64,000 nt of DNA, taken from contig BCJJ01000005.1 in assembly GCA_039545355.1 (NCBI GenBank), positions 1,549,008 through 1,613,007 on the forward strand, written 5' to 3'. Positions 20,996 through 31,859 of the stretch are shown in pieces (positions within the stretch are counted from its first letter, which is position 1; each line of letters starts with the position of its first letter). The position numbers and the translations under genes were made by a program. The stretch is from Trichosporon coremiiforme. Taxonomy: Eukaryota; Basidiomycota; Tremellomycetes; Trichosporonales; Trichosporonaceae. Below the pieces are notes generated by a model. The model saw only the letters and a program-made list of their open reading frames with translations, searched no databases and was not told where the DNA came from.

Positions 20996-21920
20996 ATGAA
21001 GGACCTTTCTTCGGTTGAGACCCTCACCATCCCCGCCGGCGTTTCCGTCAAGGTTAAGGCCCGCAAGGTCACCGTCGAGGGACCGAGGGGAACTCTCCAC
21101 AAGAACGTTGGCCACGTCGCCATGGACATCCAGATCGTAAGTCGCAACGAAGCGACGGGAAAGAGAAGGACACGGGCTCGCGCAGGGAAAGAAGACTTGG
21201 GTGGTCGTCTGAGGGAGGAAAGTTTTTCTGGAAGGGAGAGAGGAATGTCTCGTGAACGGCAGGGGAGGACAGGCATCGCGGATGGACTGGGAACGGAGAG
21301 GGAGCGTCGTTACGATCGTGTGCGCGCTAGGAAGGATTGGAAAGCACGGAGGATGGGAGTCTGAAAGTTCTGCGCGGAGCCCGAAACATGTCTCAATCTT
21401 TCCCAGAGGTCTTGAGCGTTCAGCGCGCTGACATGCAGAACGGCAACAAGGTCGTCTTCACCATCTGGCACGGTGGCCGCAAGCACGTTGCTTGCCTCCG
21501 CACCATCAAGTCGGCTGTTGAGAACATGGTCATTGGTGTTACCAAGGGCTTCCTCTACAAGATGAAGCTCGTCTACGCGCATTTCCCCATCAACGCTATC
21601 CCCGCCGACGACGGATCCTCGATCCAGATCCGTAACTTCCTTGGTGAGAAGTTCGTCCGTGAGTGCCCTATGCTCGAGGGCACCAAGGTCTCGCTCTCCG
21701 ACGTCAAGGACGAGATCATCCTCCAGGGCAACGACATCGAGAAGGTCTCTCAGTCCGCTGCCTCGATCACCGACAAGTGCCGTGTCAAGAACAAGGATAT
21801 CCGTAAGTTCCTTGACGGTATCTAGTGAGTACAAACGGAAAGAGTTTTGGTATCCGCGCGGACAGTAACTAACCATTTAGCATCTCTGAGCGCACCAACG
21901 TCGTTGTTGAGGAGGCCTAG
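20996..21920 (+). CDS. RPL9: 60S ribosomal protein uL6 (RPL9)
   Basis: Three exons (20996-21136, 21409-21824, 21881-21920) encode 198 residues, close to the 190-192 usual for eukaryotic L9. Both uL6 domains are present: [21 protein letters not shown] at the start; then [40 protein letters not shown] and the second-domain signature [19 protein letters not shown]. The C-terminus [15 protein letters not shown] matches the family tail. The protein sits at the base of the large-subunit P-stalk near the GTPase centre. Intron 1 is 272 nt, by far longer than most introns in this window, and its acceptor is CCAGAG; intron 2 is 56 nt with a CTAACCATTTAG end. Confidence 0.96.
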
Positions 21921-22095
21921 ACGGGTTGGAACATGTTGGCCGGGTAGTAGTTGGCGCATGTACCATCATTGCACATACGACCTCGGCGAGAGGGACGACA
22001 TGACAATCGGGTTTTTTCTTGCAAGGTTCCAAGAACATCAAGTTACAACTGACTTATAGCTACGCGACTTCAAGCAGCCTCAAACTAATCAGAAC

Positions 22096-22995
22096 CTAAA
22101 CGTCACAGCTCAACACAGGCAACGAACCCGTCTTTCCATACACGCTACCCAAATAGACAGTGCCGTCTGCTCCTTCCATGAGCATGGCGGCGATCCGGTC
22201 AGCGAAGATTGAACAACCATCACATTTAGAGCCTGCTTGCTCTACCCTTCAATGCCTCCAGCCACGGCTGGGGGGCGTCACAGTCTAAGTGCCAGCTCCT
22301 TTTGAGTGGTAACTGGGCGCCGGCGCGGGTTGTGGGCGAGGAGGTGTCATAGTGGTGTTACATACGTTTCAATGCATTCCATTTGTTTCATTTCCTGCAG
22401 CGAGCAGTCCGCGCGTTTACCACACTCACCCTACCCAGACAACCCCAGGATTATCTTATCTTTTACGGGCTTTTACGGGCACTGAGATATAGGGGACTCG
22501 CAGACAGGCTTGGCCGAGCCGAGTCCGTCTGGGCCGGACTCGGCGCCGGCGACAGGAGAAACAGGCTGGTGTCTGAGTGAGATGTTCGATGTCGCTGCGT
22601 TGAATTCTGATGGCCGCAATGTCGGAATGGTCTCGCATAACGAGGCCAGTAGAGGCGATGGGCTGCCAACTCCACGTTGGCTGACGATTCCAGAACTCGA
22701 CGAGTAAGACAGCAATGTTCTGGGAATCTATTGTTGTCAGTCTCTCGCCGTTTGCTCTCAGACACAAGATGACACCAGGCGACTCCATTGCAAGCCACTG
22801 TCGATCTCCGCGATATCCCGCACGAACAGGAAGTCGGCCAACGCGAGAACAACATCAGTCAGCACAGTGCCCTCTTTCATGCTCGTCAGTGGCGTCGCGC
22901 ATTGCATAGCGAACCAGCTTCCAGGTCTGAGCTTCAAGACCGCTCGAGAATGGAGCGATGGCGAAATGAGCAGGGTGCGCAGATGAGCGTGGCGT
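22096..22995 (-). other. possible relic or fragmented gene, unresolved
   Basis: Several short peptides on the minus strand look coding but cannot be joined. They are SSGLEAQTWKLVRYAMRDAT (about 22940-22865); VLALADFLFVRDIAEIDSGL (about 22850-22780); then ERLTTIDSQNIAVLLVEFW, PIASTGLVMRDHSDIAAIRI (about 22760-22580); and DRIAAMLMEGADGTVYLGSV ending at TAG 22096. GT..AG pairs exist between some of them. No start, family or continuous frame was found, so this may be a decayed gene or chance. Confidence 0.22.
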
Positions 22996-23052
22996 CATCT
23001 CGCAAATTCCGTGTGGTGGGGGTTGCGTTACGTAACGAAAATTTGGGTGGAC

Positions 23053-23062
23053 GTTATAAGAG
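23053..23062 (+). promoter_or_regulatory. TATA-like element of ZPR1
   Basis: GTTATAAGAG lies about 140 nt upstream of the proposed ZPR1 start and about 50 nt before an AT-rich segment (CAATCCACCAAAATCAAAA) that ends at a GTGAGT donor, which suggests a spliced 5' leader. Sequence match only. Confidence 0.35.
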
Positions 23063-23195
23063 AAATTTCGTAGCGTCATACAACCGTTCCTCATTCGTTT
23101 CAATCCACCAAAATCAAAAGTGAGTCCTTGCCTCCAGTCTCTGCTGCTTTCTCGCCGCTCGAACGCGTCGAGAGAGCGGGTACACCACTGAGAAG

Positions 23196-24874
23196 ATGTT
23201 CAATGTAATTTGCGTTTGAAAGGTCGCTCCTCGAGGGCGGCCGTGAAACCAAACCTATGCCTAAACGACTGATCACAAAACCCCCAATCCACCTTATCGT
23301 TGGACTGTAAGCTGACAGAAACAGTGACGGACCAGCAACAGCAACCGGCGAAGGAGAACCTGTTCCCGAGCCTGGGCGACGTGGCGTCGCGGACGGACGC
23401 TGCGGACGCGGACGTGCCCGAAGGTTCGCGCGACATGCAGGAGGTCGAGTCGATGTGTATGCGGTGCCACGAGAATGGCAAGACGCGACTGCTCCTGACG
23501 ACGATTCCCTACTTCAAGGAGATCATTGTCTCATCGTTCTTCTGCGAGCACTGCGGACACCGCGACACTGAGATCCAGTCGGCCGGCGAGATCCAGCCCA
23601 AGGGCGCGATCTACACCGTGCACCTGCTTACGCGTGACGACCTCCAGCGCCAGGTCGTCAAGAGCAACTGGGCTACGGTCACCGTCCCCGACTTCCAGCT
23701 CACCATTCCTCCTGGCCGCGGTCAGCTCACGACTGTTGAGGGCCTTCTCCGTGACACTGTGCGCGACCTCTCGATTGAGCAGCCCGTGCGCCGCATCATG
23801 GACCCGCCGACGGCAAAGAAGATCGACGACCTGCTCGCCCCCATCCGTGACATTCTCGACATCAGCGAGAGCGATGAGGACGGCGGCGTCGGCCGCGACG
23901 AGCCCTCGGTCCAGACCGAGAGCGAAGGCCAGGAGCGCCCCTTCAAGCCGTTCACGCTCACGCTCGACGACCCTTCGGGCAACTCGTTCGTTGCGTTCAA
24001 GGACTCGACCAACGACCCGCAGTGGAACCTGCGTGCGTACAACCGCACGTTGGACCAGAACGTCGCTCTCGGTCTCGTCGCACCCGAGGATGGCGAGAAG
24101 GCCAAGGCTGCCGAGGCCGTCCCGGACGACCACAAGAAGATGACGGCCGAGGAGGCTATGGGCGCTATCAAGGCGCTCGAGCACGGTGACGGCTCGGTCG
24201 CCCCCGACGAGGTCTTCACCTTCCCCTCTACGTGCTCTTCGTGTGGCCACACGCTCGAGACGCGTATGCAGCAGCTCCGCATCCCGTACTTTGACGACGT
24301 CATCATCATGTCCGCCACCTGCCCGACGTGCGGGTACAAGGACAACGAGGTCAAGTCTGGCGGCCGCATCAAGCCGCAGGGCAAGCGGATCACGCTCAAG
24401 GTCGAGAAGGGTGACGAAGACGCGCTCTCGCGCGACCTGCTCAAGTCGGACACGTGTGGTCTCGAGATCCCCGAGATCGACCTGAAGCTGCAGCCGGGCA
24501 CGCTCGGCGGCCGCTTCACGACGCTCGAGGGCATCCTGAATGAGATCTACGACGAGCTCTCAACTAAGGTCTTCAAGACTGGCGACAGCGCCACGAGTGG
24601 TATCGGCCAGCAGGGCCAGGACCACGGCAAGGAGACGCGCAACTTTGAGGCCTTCCTCCAGGGCCTGAAGAATGTCATGGCCGTCGACCAGGACTTCACC
24701 GTCATCCTCGACGACCCCCTGTCAAACTCGTACCTCCAGAACCTGAACGCGCCCGAGCCCGACCCCGACATGACCATTGAGGAGTACGTGCGCTCCCAGG
24801 AGCAGAACGACGACCTCGGCCTCAGCGACATGAAGGTCGAGGGCTACAACGACGAGATCAAGGACAAGCTGTAA
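23196..24874 (+). CDS. ZPR1: zinc-finger protein ZPR1
   Basis: The main exon (23312-24874) has no ATG at its start. The only in-frame solution I found is a 9-nt first exon (Met-Phe-Asn, 23196-23204) spliced over 107 nt to an acceptor TGTAAG. That gives 523 residues; the family is about 460-490. The two ZPR1 modules are clear. Each has a four-Cys finger (CMRCHENGKTRLLLTTIPYF ... CEHCG; CSSCGHTLETRMQQLRIPYF ... CPTCG). Each is followed by its conserved beta-domain (FTLTLDDPSGNSF and FTVILDDPLSNSYLQ), and the tail is EEYVRSQEQNDDLGL. ZPR1 is a nuclear/cytoplasmic protein acting with eEF1A folding and cell proliferation. The start assignment is inference; the fold assignment is firm. Confidence 0.93.
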
Positions 24875-25041
24875 TCACCCCGCATCAACCACCACCACGA
24901 GACATTGTAGACGCACACCAAAGCATTTGTACAAGTAAAACACACCGACACATCCGAATCATAATCTTGAATGCATTCGAGCTACCCTAGAGTCTTGCCT
25001 GCTGCTTCTACTTCTGAATATACTAACAAATCTATTATCCC

Positions 25042-26430
25042 CTACTTCTTGCCGAGCTTGGCGCCGGCCACCTCGAGCGCCGTCGCGAGCGTGACGCGTG
25101 CGATCGTCTTGATCTGCTCAAAGTCGTACCCGACGCGGTCCGAGAGATCGCCCGAGTTGTGATACATCGGGTCCGCGATGGGGCCGTTGCGCTCGAAGAG
25201 CGCCGTGGCTGGGAAGCCGAACGTGAGGAAGCTCTGGTGGTCGGTGCAGCACGCTCCCGTGCGGCCGACAACGAGCGTGGGGGCGTACAGCGCACTGACG
25301 TTCGAGACGAGATAGGACGCCTGGGGCGTCGCGATCTTCTCGGGCAGCGCGAGCTGCGGCGGCTCGCCTGGTACATGGTACCCGAGCATGTCGGCCTGGA
25401 CGTTGATGGTGACGGTCGCGTTCTGCGTGGCGAGGAACTCGGCCCCAGCGTGGGAGCCGAGGAGACCTTGCTCCTCCCCGCTCCAGAAGGCGAGGACGAG
25501 CGTCTTCTCAAACTTGAGCTTGTTGTATCCGATAACCTCGCCCAGCGTCAGGAGGTGCGCCGTGCCGCTCGCGTCGTCGTTCGCTCCGGGAGCGTAGACC
25601 GAGCCGAAGGACCCGCGCGAGTCGTAGTGCGCGCTGATCACGACCTGGTCGGTGGAGTCCTCACCCGGGAGCGCGCAGACTATCGACGGCGACCAGCCAG
25701 CCTCGGGCAGCACGGGGAAACCGCTACACTCGAACCCGGCCGTGGCCATCTTGTCCCGGATATAGATGGCCGCGATGCGCGCATCGGGGTGCATCGCGTG
25801 CCGGGAGCGAATGGGCGAGTCCTCCGCCTCGCCGGTCAGAAAGCGGACGTGCTTCTTCACGACGTCAACGCTGAGCTCGTCCAGCAGGTCGTCGACCTCG
25901 GGCCGGAACGTCAGGTTGTCGATCAGCTTGGACAGGTGCTCGCGCGCACTCCTCGGGACCTCCCAGCGCCCGTCAAGGGGGACAGGTCCGCCGAGCACGA
26001 CACTGGACAGGTGGCGGGGAAGAAGGCTGTCAAGACGCCGCAGGTCAGAACGGGGGATCGAGAGGAAGAACGACTCGTCGTCGGCGTGCAGGAAGCTCAG
26101 GGATGACGGGGCCTGCATCACCGCCTGCGCCCCGTCCTCGCCGACGGCAGACTGGGCGAAGAGGTTGCCGATGAGCGCGTTGTTGTCGCCCTCGAGTCCA
26201 GCGCGGGTAACCCACACGACGGCATCGTCAGAGCCAACCTCGACGATCGAGCCGGAGGAGAACTCCTGCCGACATCCCGAGGAGGGAAGGTAGACGTGCC
26301 GTCCGCCGAACTCGCCGTAGTACGCCGAGCGCAGACATGAGGGCAGCGAGGGAGACGGCGCATCCGGAGTGAAGATCACCTCCGCCGCGGATGCGGGGGT
26401 GAGAAGCGCAAGAAAGACGAGGGGGAGCAT
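25042..26430 (-). CDS. secreted M28-family zinc aminopeptidase
   Basis: A single exon of 462 codons begins with a signal peptide (MLPLVFLALLTPASAAE). The C-terminal two thirds carry the M28 peptidase metal set in order: His and Asp in SAHYDSRG and GANDDASGTA, the catalytic-base Glu and Zn-ligand Glu in FWSGEEQGLLGS, Asp in VQADMLGYH, and His in CCTDHQSFLTFG followed by PMYHNSGDLSDRVGYD. This is the leucyl-aminopeptidase/Lap-type arrangement of fungi, which trims N-terminal residues from peptides outside the cell or in the vacuole. Two N-glycosylation sequons are visible (NVSAL, NATVT). The gene is convergent with ZPR1, with 167 nt between the stops. The frame runs open upstream of this ATG, but the signal peptide decides the start. 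Confidence 0.93.
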   Translation of the reverse strand: MLPLVFLALLTPASAAEVIFTPDAPSPSLPSCLRSAYYGEFGGRHVYLPSSGCRQEFSSGSIVEVGSDDAVVWVTRAGLEGDNNALIGNLFAQSAVGEDGAQAVMQAPSSLSFLHADDESFFLSIPRSDLRRLDSLLPRHLSSVVLGGPVPLDGRWEVPRSAREHLSKLIDNLTFRPEVDDLLDELSVDVVKKHVRFLTGEAEDSPIRSRHAMHPDARIAAIYIRDKMATAGFECSGFPVLPEAGWSPSIVCALPGEDSTDQVVISAHYDSRGSFGSVYAPGANDDASGTAHLLTLGEVIGYNKLKFEKTLVLAFWSGEEQGLLGSHAGAEFLATQNATVTINVQADMLGYHVPGEPPQLALPEKIATPQASYLVSNVSALYAPTLVVGRTGACCTDHQSFLTFGFPATALFERNGPIADPMYHNSGDLSDRVGYDFEQIKTIARVTLATALEVAGAKLGKK

Positions 26431-28591
26431 GCCGCTGCTGCTCGATGTGGATGTTGACGGAATGGTCTGCAGGTCCCTTCGTGACGTTCGTAACGGACGT
26501 GAGGGTGGAGTCGGGCTGTCACGTGACGTTACTTCAACCACGCCACTGACTGGGTGTGGCAACGTCCGTTGACATGGCGGCCACTCAAACGGCGTTGTGT
26601 GCGACGAACGGGCACGAATGCACATTTGAGCGCAAAAAACGGCGACCCTTCTTCCGGACAAACCCCCATTTTTGTCACCTTGCGAATGAATGCCATTGAC
26701 TTCTGAGAGCCGTGGCAGAGACGGCAGTTGTTGTTGAAATTGGCTCACACGCCGCGAACGCACTTGGCAGGAGGAAGCGCTGTCCTCATTGATTTATTGA
26801 GCTCTTCTATATCCAGTAGTGAATAGACTGGTCCTAAAACGTCCTTGGCCTTTGCCGTACGGCTCTTGGTGATCATGACTGCACAGCCTCTATTCTAAAC
26901 GACGCGCTTGCAAGCGCCATCGGTATGTGGTTTGAGCACGTGCGCGCAGCGTGCGATAATGCGCGCCCTTATCCGGACCCGGGGCCGCTTACCGCTGACA
27001 TTCCGGTGGAATGGTAGATAGATTCAAGTGGCACTTTGACAAGTGCCATGCTTCCTCGGATTCCTTCAGTCGCATGTAGTGCTTGCAGATTGACTGCGGA
27101 TGAGCCGCACTCTTCGGTCGAGGGAGCGGTCTGAACGTGACAGATGCCAGGGGCCGGTGCGAGGGTTACGTTAGTGTGCACTGCAGCTGCGTTAGCTGGG
27201 CCTAGTACTCGCGGGTCAGCCAAAGGAAGGTAGGTTGGCAGCTTGCTGTTCTCGCTCGTGCCGTTGTCCCGATGTCCCATCACTTTGCTATATCATGTTA
27301 GAGCTCATCTCTTCGCTTTTGTTGCCCGATCAGATCGTGCGGCGCGGCTCTGCTCCTCACTGTCTGTCCGCGGAGGTGCAAAGTTTGCGCAAGCGTGCGT
27401 ACTCAATCTCGCCACGGCGGCCGCGGAGTAACCAATCGCCCAAAGACGGTTTAGAGTTGGTGCTCGCGGGTTGGTCCTGAAGCACCCATTGCAGCCCAAA
27501 AATGCATCCGAGCAGTCCGGATGACGCGCCGGATCACATGTCTCACTCGAGCCTATCGTTCTGTCGTCGAGCCTATTGCCCCGCGGCGCGCAAACCCTCC
27601 CAAGACTGCTAGTGAGCAAGAAGAAGACCAGAGTACGGTGCCAGAGTTCCTGGACATAAGCATTGTTGGCTCGGTGGGTTGAAGGAAGGATGCCGAGATT
27701 CCAAAGGTGGGATCGATGGGACGGTGCATGTCTCTCGTCTTGTATGACTGCTGGCACTGCGGTGCATGACTGAAACGCGATGGCTCATGCCCCTGTACCT
27801 CTGGAAGCGGACTCGCTGTCCTAAGACGTGGTGATTGAATTGTCCCGGACGGACATTTGGGAGGAGGCGGCGCCTCGCGACGTCAGTCGCCCAGGAAAAA
27901 AAAATTGCGGCGACGGCAGCGAGCAGCGTCTGCGTCTGAGCCTCTGCCTCTTGAGGACCGCCTGGATCAATGGCTCCTGGTTCAGCTGGCTCGGAGGACT
28001 TGCGCGTGTGTCTGAACTGAATGCATGGCTGGGGCAGTCTCGGCTCTGCGTTTTGGGATGGGGTACTCGCATTCAAGGGGTCAGTGCACACAGGGCACAC
28101 AGGGCACCAGGGACAGCCAACGCTCCAGGGCAAGGGTTGCATGATCATCACCCTGCCGCCCTCCCCGCCCCTGCTGCGCTCATCTCCTCACCGACTGTAC
28201 AACGCGGTCTGCCCTCCATGCAACCGCAGATGTGCAGAGCAGACGCAAAGCCAGGTAGCTGGTCCGCGCGGGCGCACTTGTCCTCGCTGCTTAGGGCGAG
28301 CGAGCGCGTGCTTCTTCGCCCTTTCCTAGCTTCCTCTTGCTTCGTCCTGGCGTTAGCATCCGAGCAAGGATCAGCATGCCCTCCCCTCCTCACTCACTCA
28401 CACATACACACACACTCTCGCCCGCAACCCAACTGCGCACCCACTGCACTCCTGCTACGGACCGTGCCCCCTGGCCATGGCCCGCTGGCCGTCCCGTTGC
28501 CGCATACACAACAGTCTTCCTCGATGCACAATGTTCCTTCTGTTTTGTTACACTCATTCACTTTTTCTTGTACCGGCCACAAACCTTACCA
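26431..28591. other. 2.1 kb divergent spacer, no convincing gene
   Basis: Between the aminopeptidase and the glycosyltransferase, which are transcribed away from each other. Open frames (for example 27305-27757 and 27609-28151, minus) are Arg/Ser/His-rich and lack any splice pattern or domain. A small CA-rich patch lies near 28396-28418. The leader of the glycosyltransferase probably starts after 28450. Confidence 0.35.
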
Positions 28592-30377
28592 ATGTTGTCG
28601 CTGTCGCTGCCGCGGCCGCTCAACGTGGCCGCCCTCGTCGCGATAGGCATCAGCGCCTGGCTGTCCATCTCCCTCCTTAGCACCTTCAGCCAGGCCGACC
28701 ATGAGCTGCACCGCCAGCATCCCTCCTACCCCGCCGCCACGACGAGTTCGACGTACAGCCGCCTCCAGGGCATCCTGGGCAAGACGAAACCCGACGCCTG
28801 TGCCGGCTGGGACCCGCATGCGAGCGAGGAGCACGACCCGCCAGGGTGCCTGCGCGCACGCCAGCTGCGGCAGATTCAGAAGCTGCGAGTCTCCGGCCTG
28901 AAGCTGCAGCACGAACAGGAGGAGGCCCTCGAGAAACTCGAACGCTGCGTTCTCGGCCTCGTGCAGTGTCCCGAGCGTCCGCTCGTTATCTCCGACTTTT
29001 GGTACTTCTTCAGGCGCAAGGAGAGCACCTCCGGCGAAGCTATCTGGCTCGATCCCGTTGTAAGTCGTCCTTCTGCCCGGGCAGCTCATCGGCGAGAGGG
29101 AGCCGCATCACACTGAGAGCTATGCTGATGGACCAGGTCAATGTCATTGAGGACGAGGGCTTCGTGCCGATGGGCTTCACGTTGTTCGGAGGCAACTGGG
29201 TCGACACCCCGCTGTCATGGAACGCGACGCGCATGCTGTCCGAATCTGTGTAAGTGGAGATTTCGCAAGATTGTGATCTTGTGGCGTAGATATAAGAGGC
29301 GCAGCTCACACGTCCAGCTACCTGTACATGCCCACGACGAGAGTTGGGTTCATGTGCCTCAGCGATCCGCGCTGTGTGCGTCCCGAGGACTACAGCCCGC
29401 ACAAGAACCCCGAGCTCCGGCACGACACGAGCCTTCTGACGCCGGGAGAGGAGGGCAAGCTGCCGGCGTGGCGCGTCGTCATCACGTCGTACTGGGGTGA
29501 CCGACCGTCGCGGTACAGCGGACAGGGACAGGACGCACGCGTGCAGTACGGGCAGAGCGAAGACGGTGAGAGCGGATGGAGCTCGCACATCCTCGACAAC
29601 CGATGGCACATCGTGCCGTGGGCGTACCCGAACCACACGCATCTTCCTCTGTCGATTGAGCGGACATGCTTGGGCTCTCCGACCACGCCGTGGGAGCAGC
29701 GGAACGCGAGCGTGCTGCTTCTCGGCAAGCTGAGCCACTACTTCTACAAGCCGACTGCGCCGCCGATTGAGGAGTGGGCCCGCGTCGTCGACGCCATGAA
29801 GGCGGAGGGCATCGAGATCTGGACCGGCGCCGAGGAGGAAGAGGGCAAGCCGATCCCGCCGGGGCTGAAGCGGCTGCCCAAGATGGACAAGGTCGAGTAC
29901 GACAAGACGCTTAGCAGCGTGCGCGCCCTGCTGGGCATGGGTAACCCGCAACTGTCGCCGTCGCCGTACAACTCGTTCTGCCGCGGCGTCCCCGTCGTTC
30001 TGCCCTACTACACGGACGACGGGCCGACGCCCGAGGGCTGGAAGCTCTTCAAGCAGAAGTGGGCGCAGAACGGGCCGGCGATGCAGGCCGGCGAGCCTTA
30101 CGTTTACGCGTACCGCACGGTGGACGACATGATTGAGCAGCTCAAGAAGGCCGTCAAGACGCCGATCAGTAGCTACATCCCACCCGAGATGACGCTGAAG
30201 AGCGTCGGCGAGCGCACGCGCGAGTGGCTCTACACCGACCGGGAGGGCGAGTACAATGCCATCCTCCGTCAGCGGAAGAAGCTTGAGTACCCGCCCATCA
30301 TGTGGGAGAAGTGCCGCGAGAGCGAGACGTGCCAGTACCCCATCCTCGGGCACCCGTACAAGCCAGAGAGCAAGTAG
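28592..30377 (+). CDS. type II membrane glycosyltransferase, GT18-like
   Basis: Three exons (28592-29059, 29137-29249, 29318-30377) encode 546 residues. A short cytosolic tail is followed by one membrane anchor (LNVAALVAIGISAWLSISLL) and a stem with a predicted coiled-coil (LKLQHEQEEALEKLERC), as in Golgi type II transferases. The catalytic region has aromatic and acidic motifs (WHIVPWAYPNHTHLPLSIE, SVLLLGKLSHYFYKP). Near the end is a sugar-nucleotide-loop-like block (LLGMGNPQLSPSPYNSFCRG followed by VPVVLPYY) that resembles the FxGxGxP...P motif of GT18 (MGAT5-type) enzymes. I infer a Golgi glycosyltransferase acting on protein- or polysaccharide-linked sugars; the donor and linkage cannot be read from sequence. 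Confidence 0.82.
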
Positions 30378-30473
30378 TTGTCCCTTTATCCTGTTCGCCC
30401 AGCCTTGTATTCTATACCACCTCGGTCCAGTCTAGTAGTTATATGCATGTAGATCTATCCCTCCCATCCCTGT

Positions 30474-31859
30474 TTAGTCGGAGAAGTACGGCAGGATGTA
30501 GGCGAGCTTCTCGCGCGCCTCCTTGGGCTGGACATCCTTCCTCGTAACGCAGGCAAACTGCATGGACCCAGTGATGTCAGTGAGCTCGCCGGCGGCGACG
30601 TGCTTGCACACGTCCTCAAGGATGCCGGCGGCGACAGCGCGCGAGTTGCCCGCGTTGGTGTGCAGCGTCTTGACGACCTCCTCGACCGTGACGGGCTCGG
30701 CGTCGGTGCGCCACGCGTCGTAGTCGGTCGCGGTACAGATGAGGGCATAGTCGAGCTCGCACTCGCGCGCCAGCTTCGCCTCGGGGATCACGGACATGTT
30801 GATGATGTCACCGCCCCATTGGCGGTACATGAGCGACTCGGCGCGGGTCGAGAAGGCCGGGCCTGGGCGTTAGCGACGAGCTCCGGACGAGCGCAGTGAG
30901 TGCGGAGCGAGGCAGGTGTGTGGCCTGGGCAAGATCAGGGCCACGCGGCCAGCAGCGGACCGAGCCGAGTCACGAGTGGAACAATTGATGAAGAGCTGGC
31001 CAAGAATGAGGCCAACACAAGCGAGACACAGCGAACGGCGTGTGAAACAACACATGCAGCGGCGCCACTCTTTCAAGACGATCCACAACACCGGCCCCCC
31101 TCCCCCTCTCCCTCCACAAGTGACTCACCCTCCATGCAGACGACGGTCTTGTCAGTGTGTACGGCGACACCCTCCTTGTCAAGAATCTCCTTGACCTTGG
31201 GGGCAATGAACTTGTTGAGCTGGCGGGAGAACGGCTCGCCGAACATGGAGTGCACGACGAGGCCCTCGCCACGGAAGAAGGTGTCGGGGCGGATGCCCTT
31301 GGTGCGGTCGATGATCTGGTCGGGGATCACGAAGTCTCCCGGGGCGATCTCCTCGCGGAGCGAGCCGACGGCCGAGAACGCGACAATGGCGCGGACACCG
31401 AGGTGTTTCAGCGCCGCAATGTTGGCACGGGCGGGGACCTCGGAAGGCGTGATCGTGTGGTGGCTGCCGTGCCGAGAGATGAACGCGACCTGGGATCCGT
31501 CGGGGAGAGACGAGATGGTGATGGGCGAAGAGGGCTTGCCCCACGGCGTGGTCACCTCAACCTTGCGAACGAAGGTCAGGTTGTCCAGGTGGTAGAGGCC
31601 GGAACCGCCGATGACACCGACGAGGACTGGGGTTAGCGAGCGCGGGCGGAGGGAGCGTGAGCTCAGTCAGTAGGAGAGTGCGAGCTGAGCGTTCCCGACA
31701 GGGAGCAGATACACTGGTGAATGGCTGGGTTGCGAGCAGAACGGCTCGTAAACAAAACGCGCTGCGCGTTCCAAACCGCTCAGAGAGAGCAGGCGGAGGT
31801 TGGACACGAAAAAGCCAAGGAAGCAGAGGCGACTCACTCTTGTCGTTCTGCTCAGCCAT
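30474..31859 (-). CDS. MEU1: S-methyl-5'-thioadenosine phosphorylase
   Basis: Exons 31838-31859 (22-nt first exon, MAEQNDK), 31129-31626 and 30474-30862 join in frame to 302 residues, the family size being about 280-340. Diagnostic segments are the phosphate loop [30 protein letters not shown], the base-binding [35 protein letters not shown], and the active-site [13 protein letters not shown]. The enzyme cleaves methylthioadenosine with phosphate to adenine and methylthioribose-1-phosphate, feeding methionine salvage after polyamine synthesis. Intron 2 is 266 nt, long for this window. The gene is convergent with the glycosyltransferase, with only 96 nt between the stops. Confidence 0.95.

Noticed and set aside
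29040..30353. 437-codon minus-strand open frame
   Set aside because: Antisense shadow of the glycosyltransferase; composition is Arg/Leu/Val-biased without motifs.
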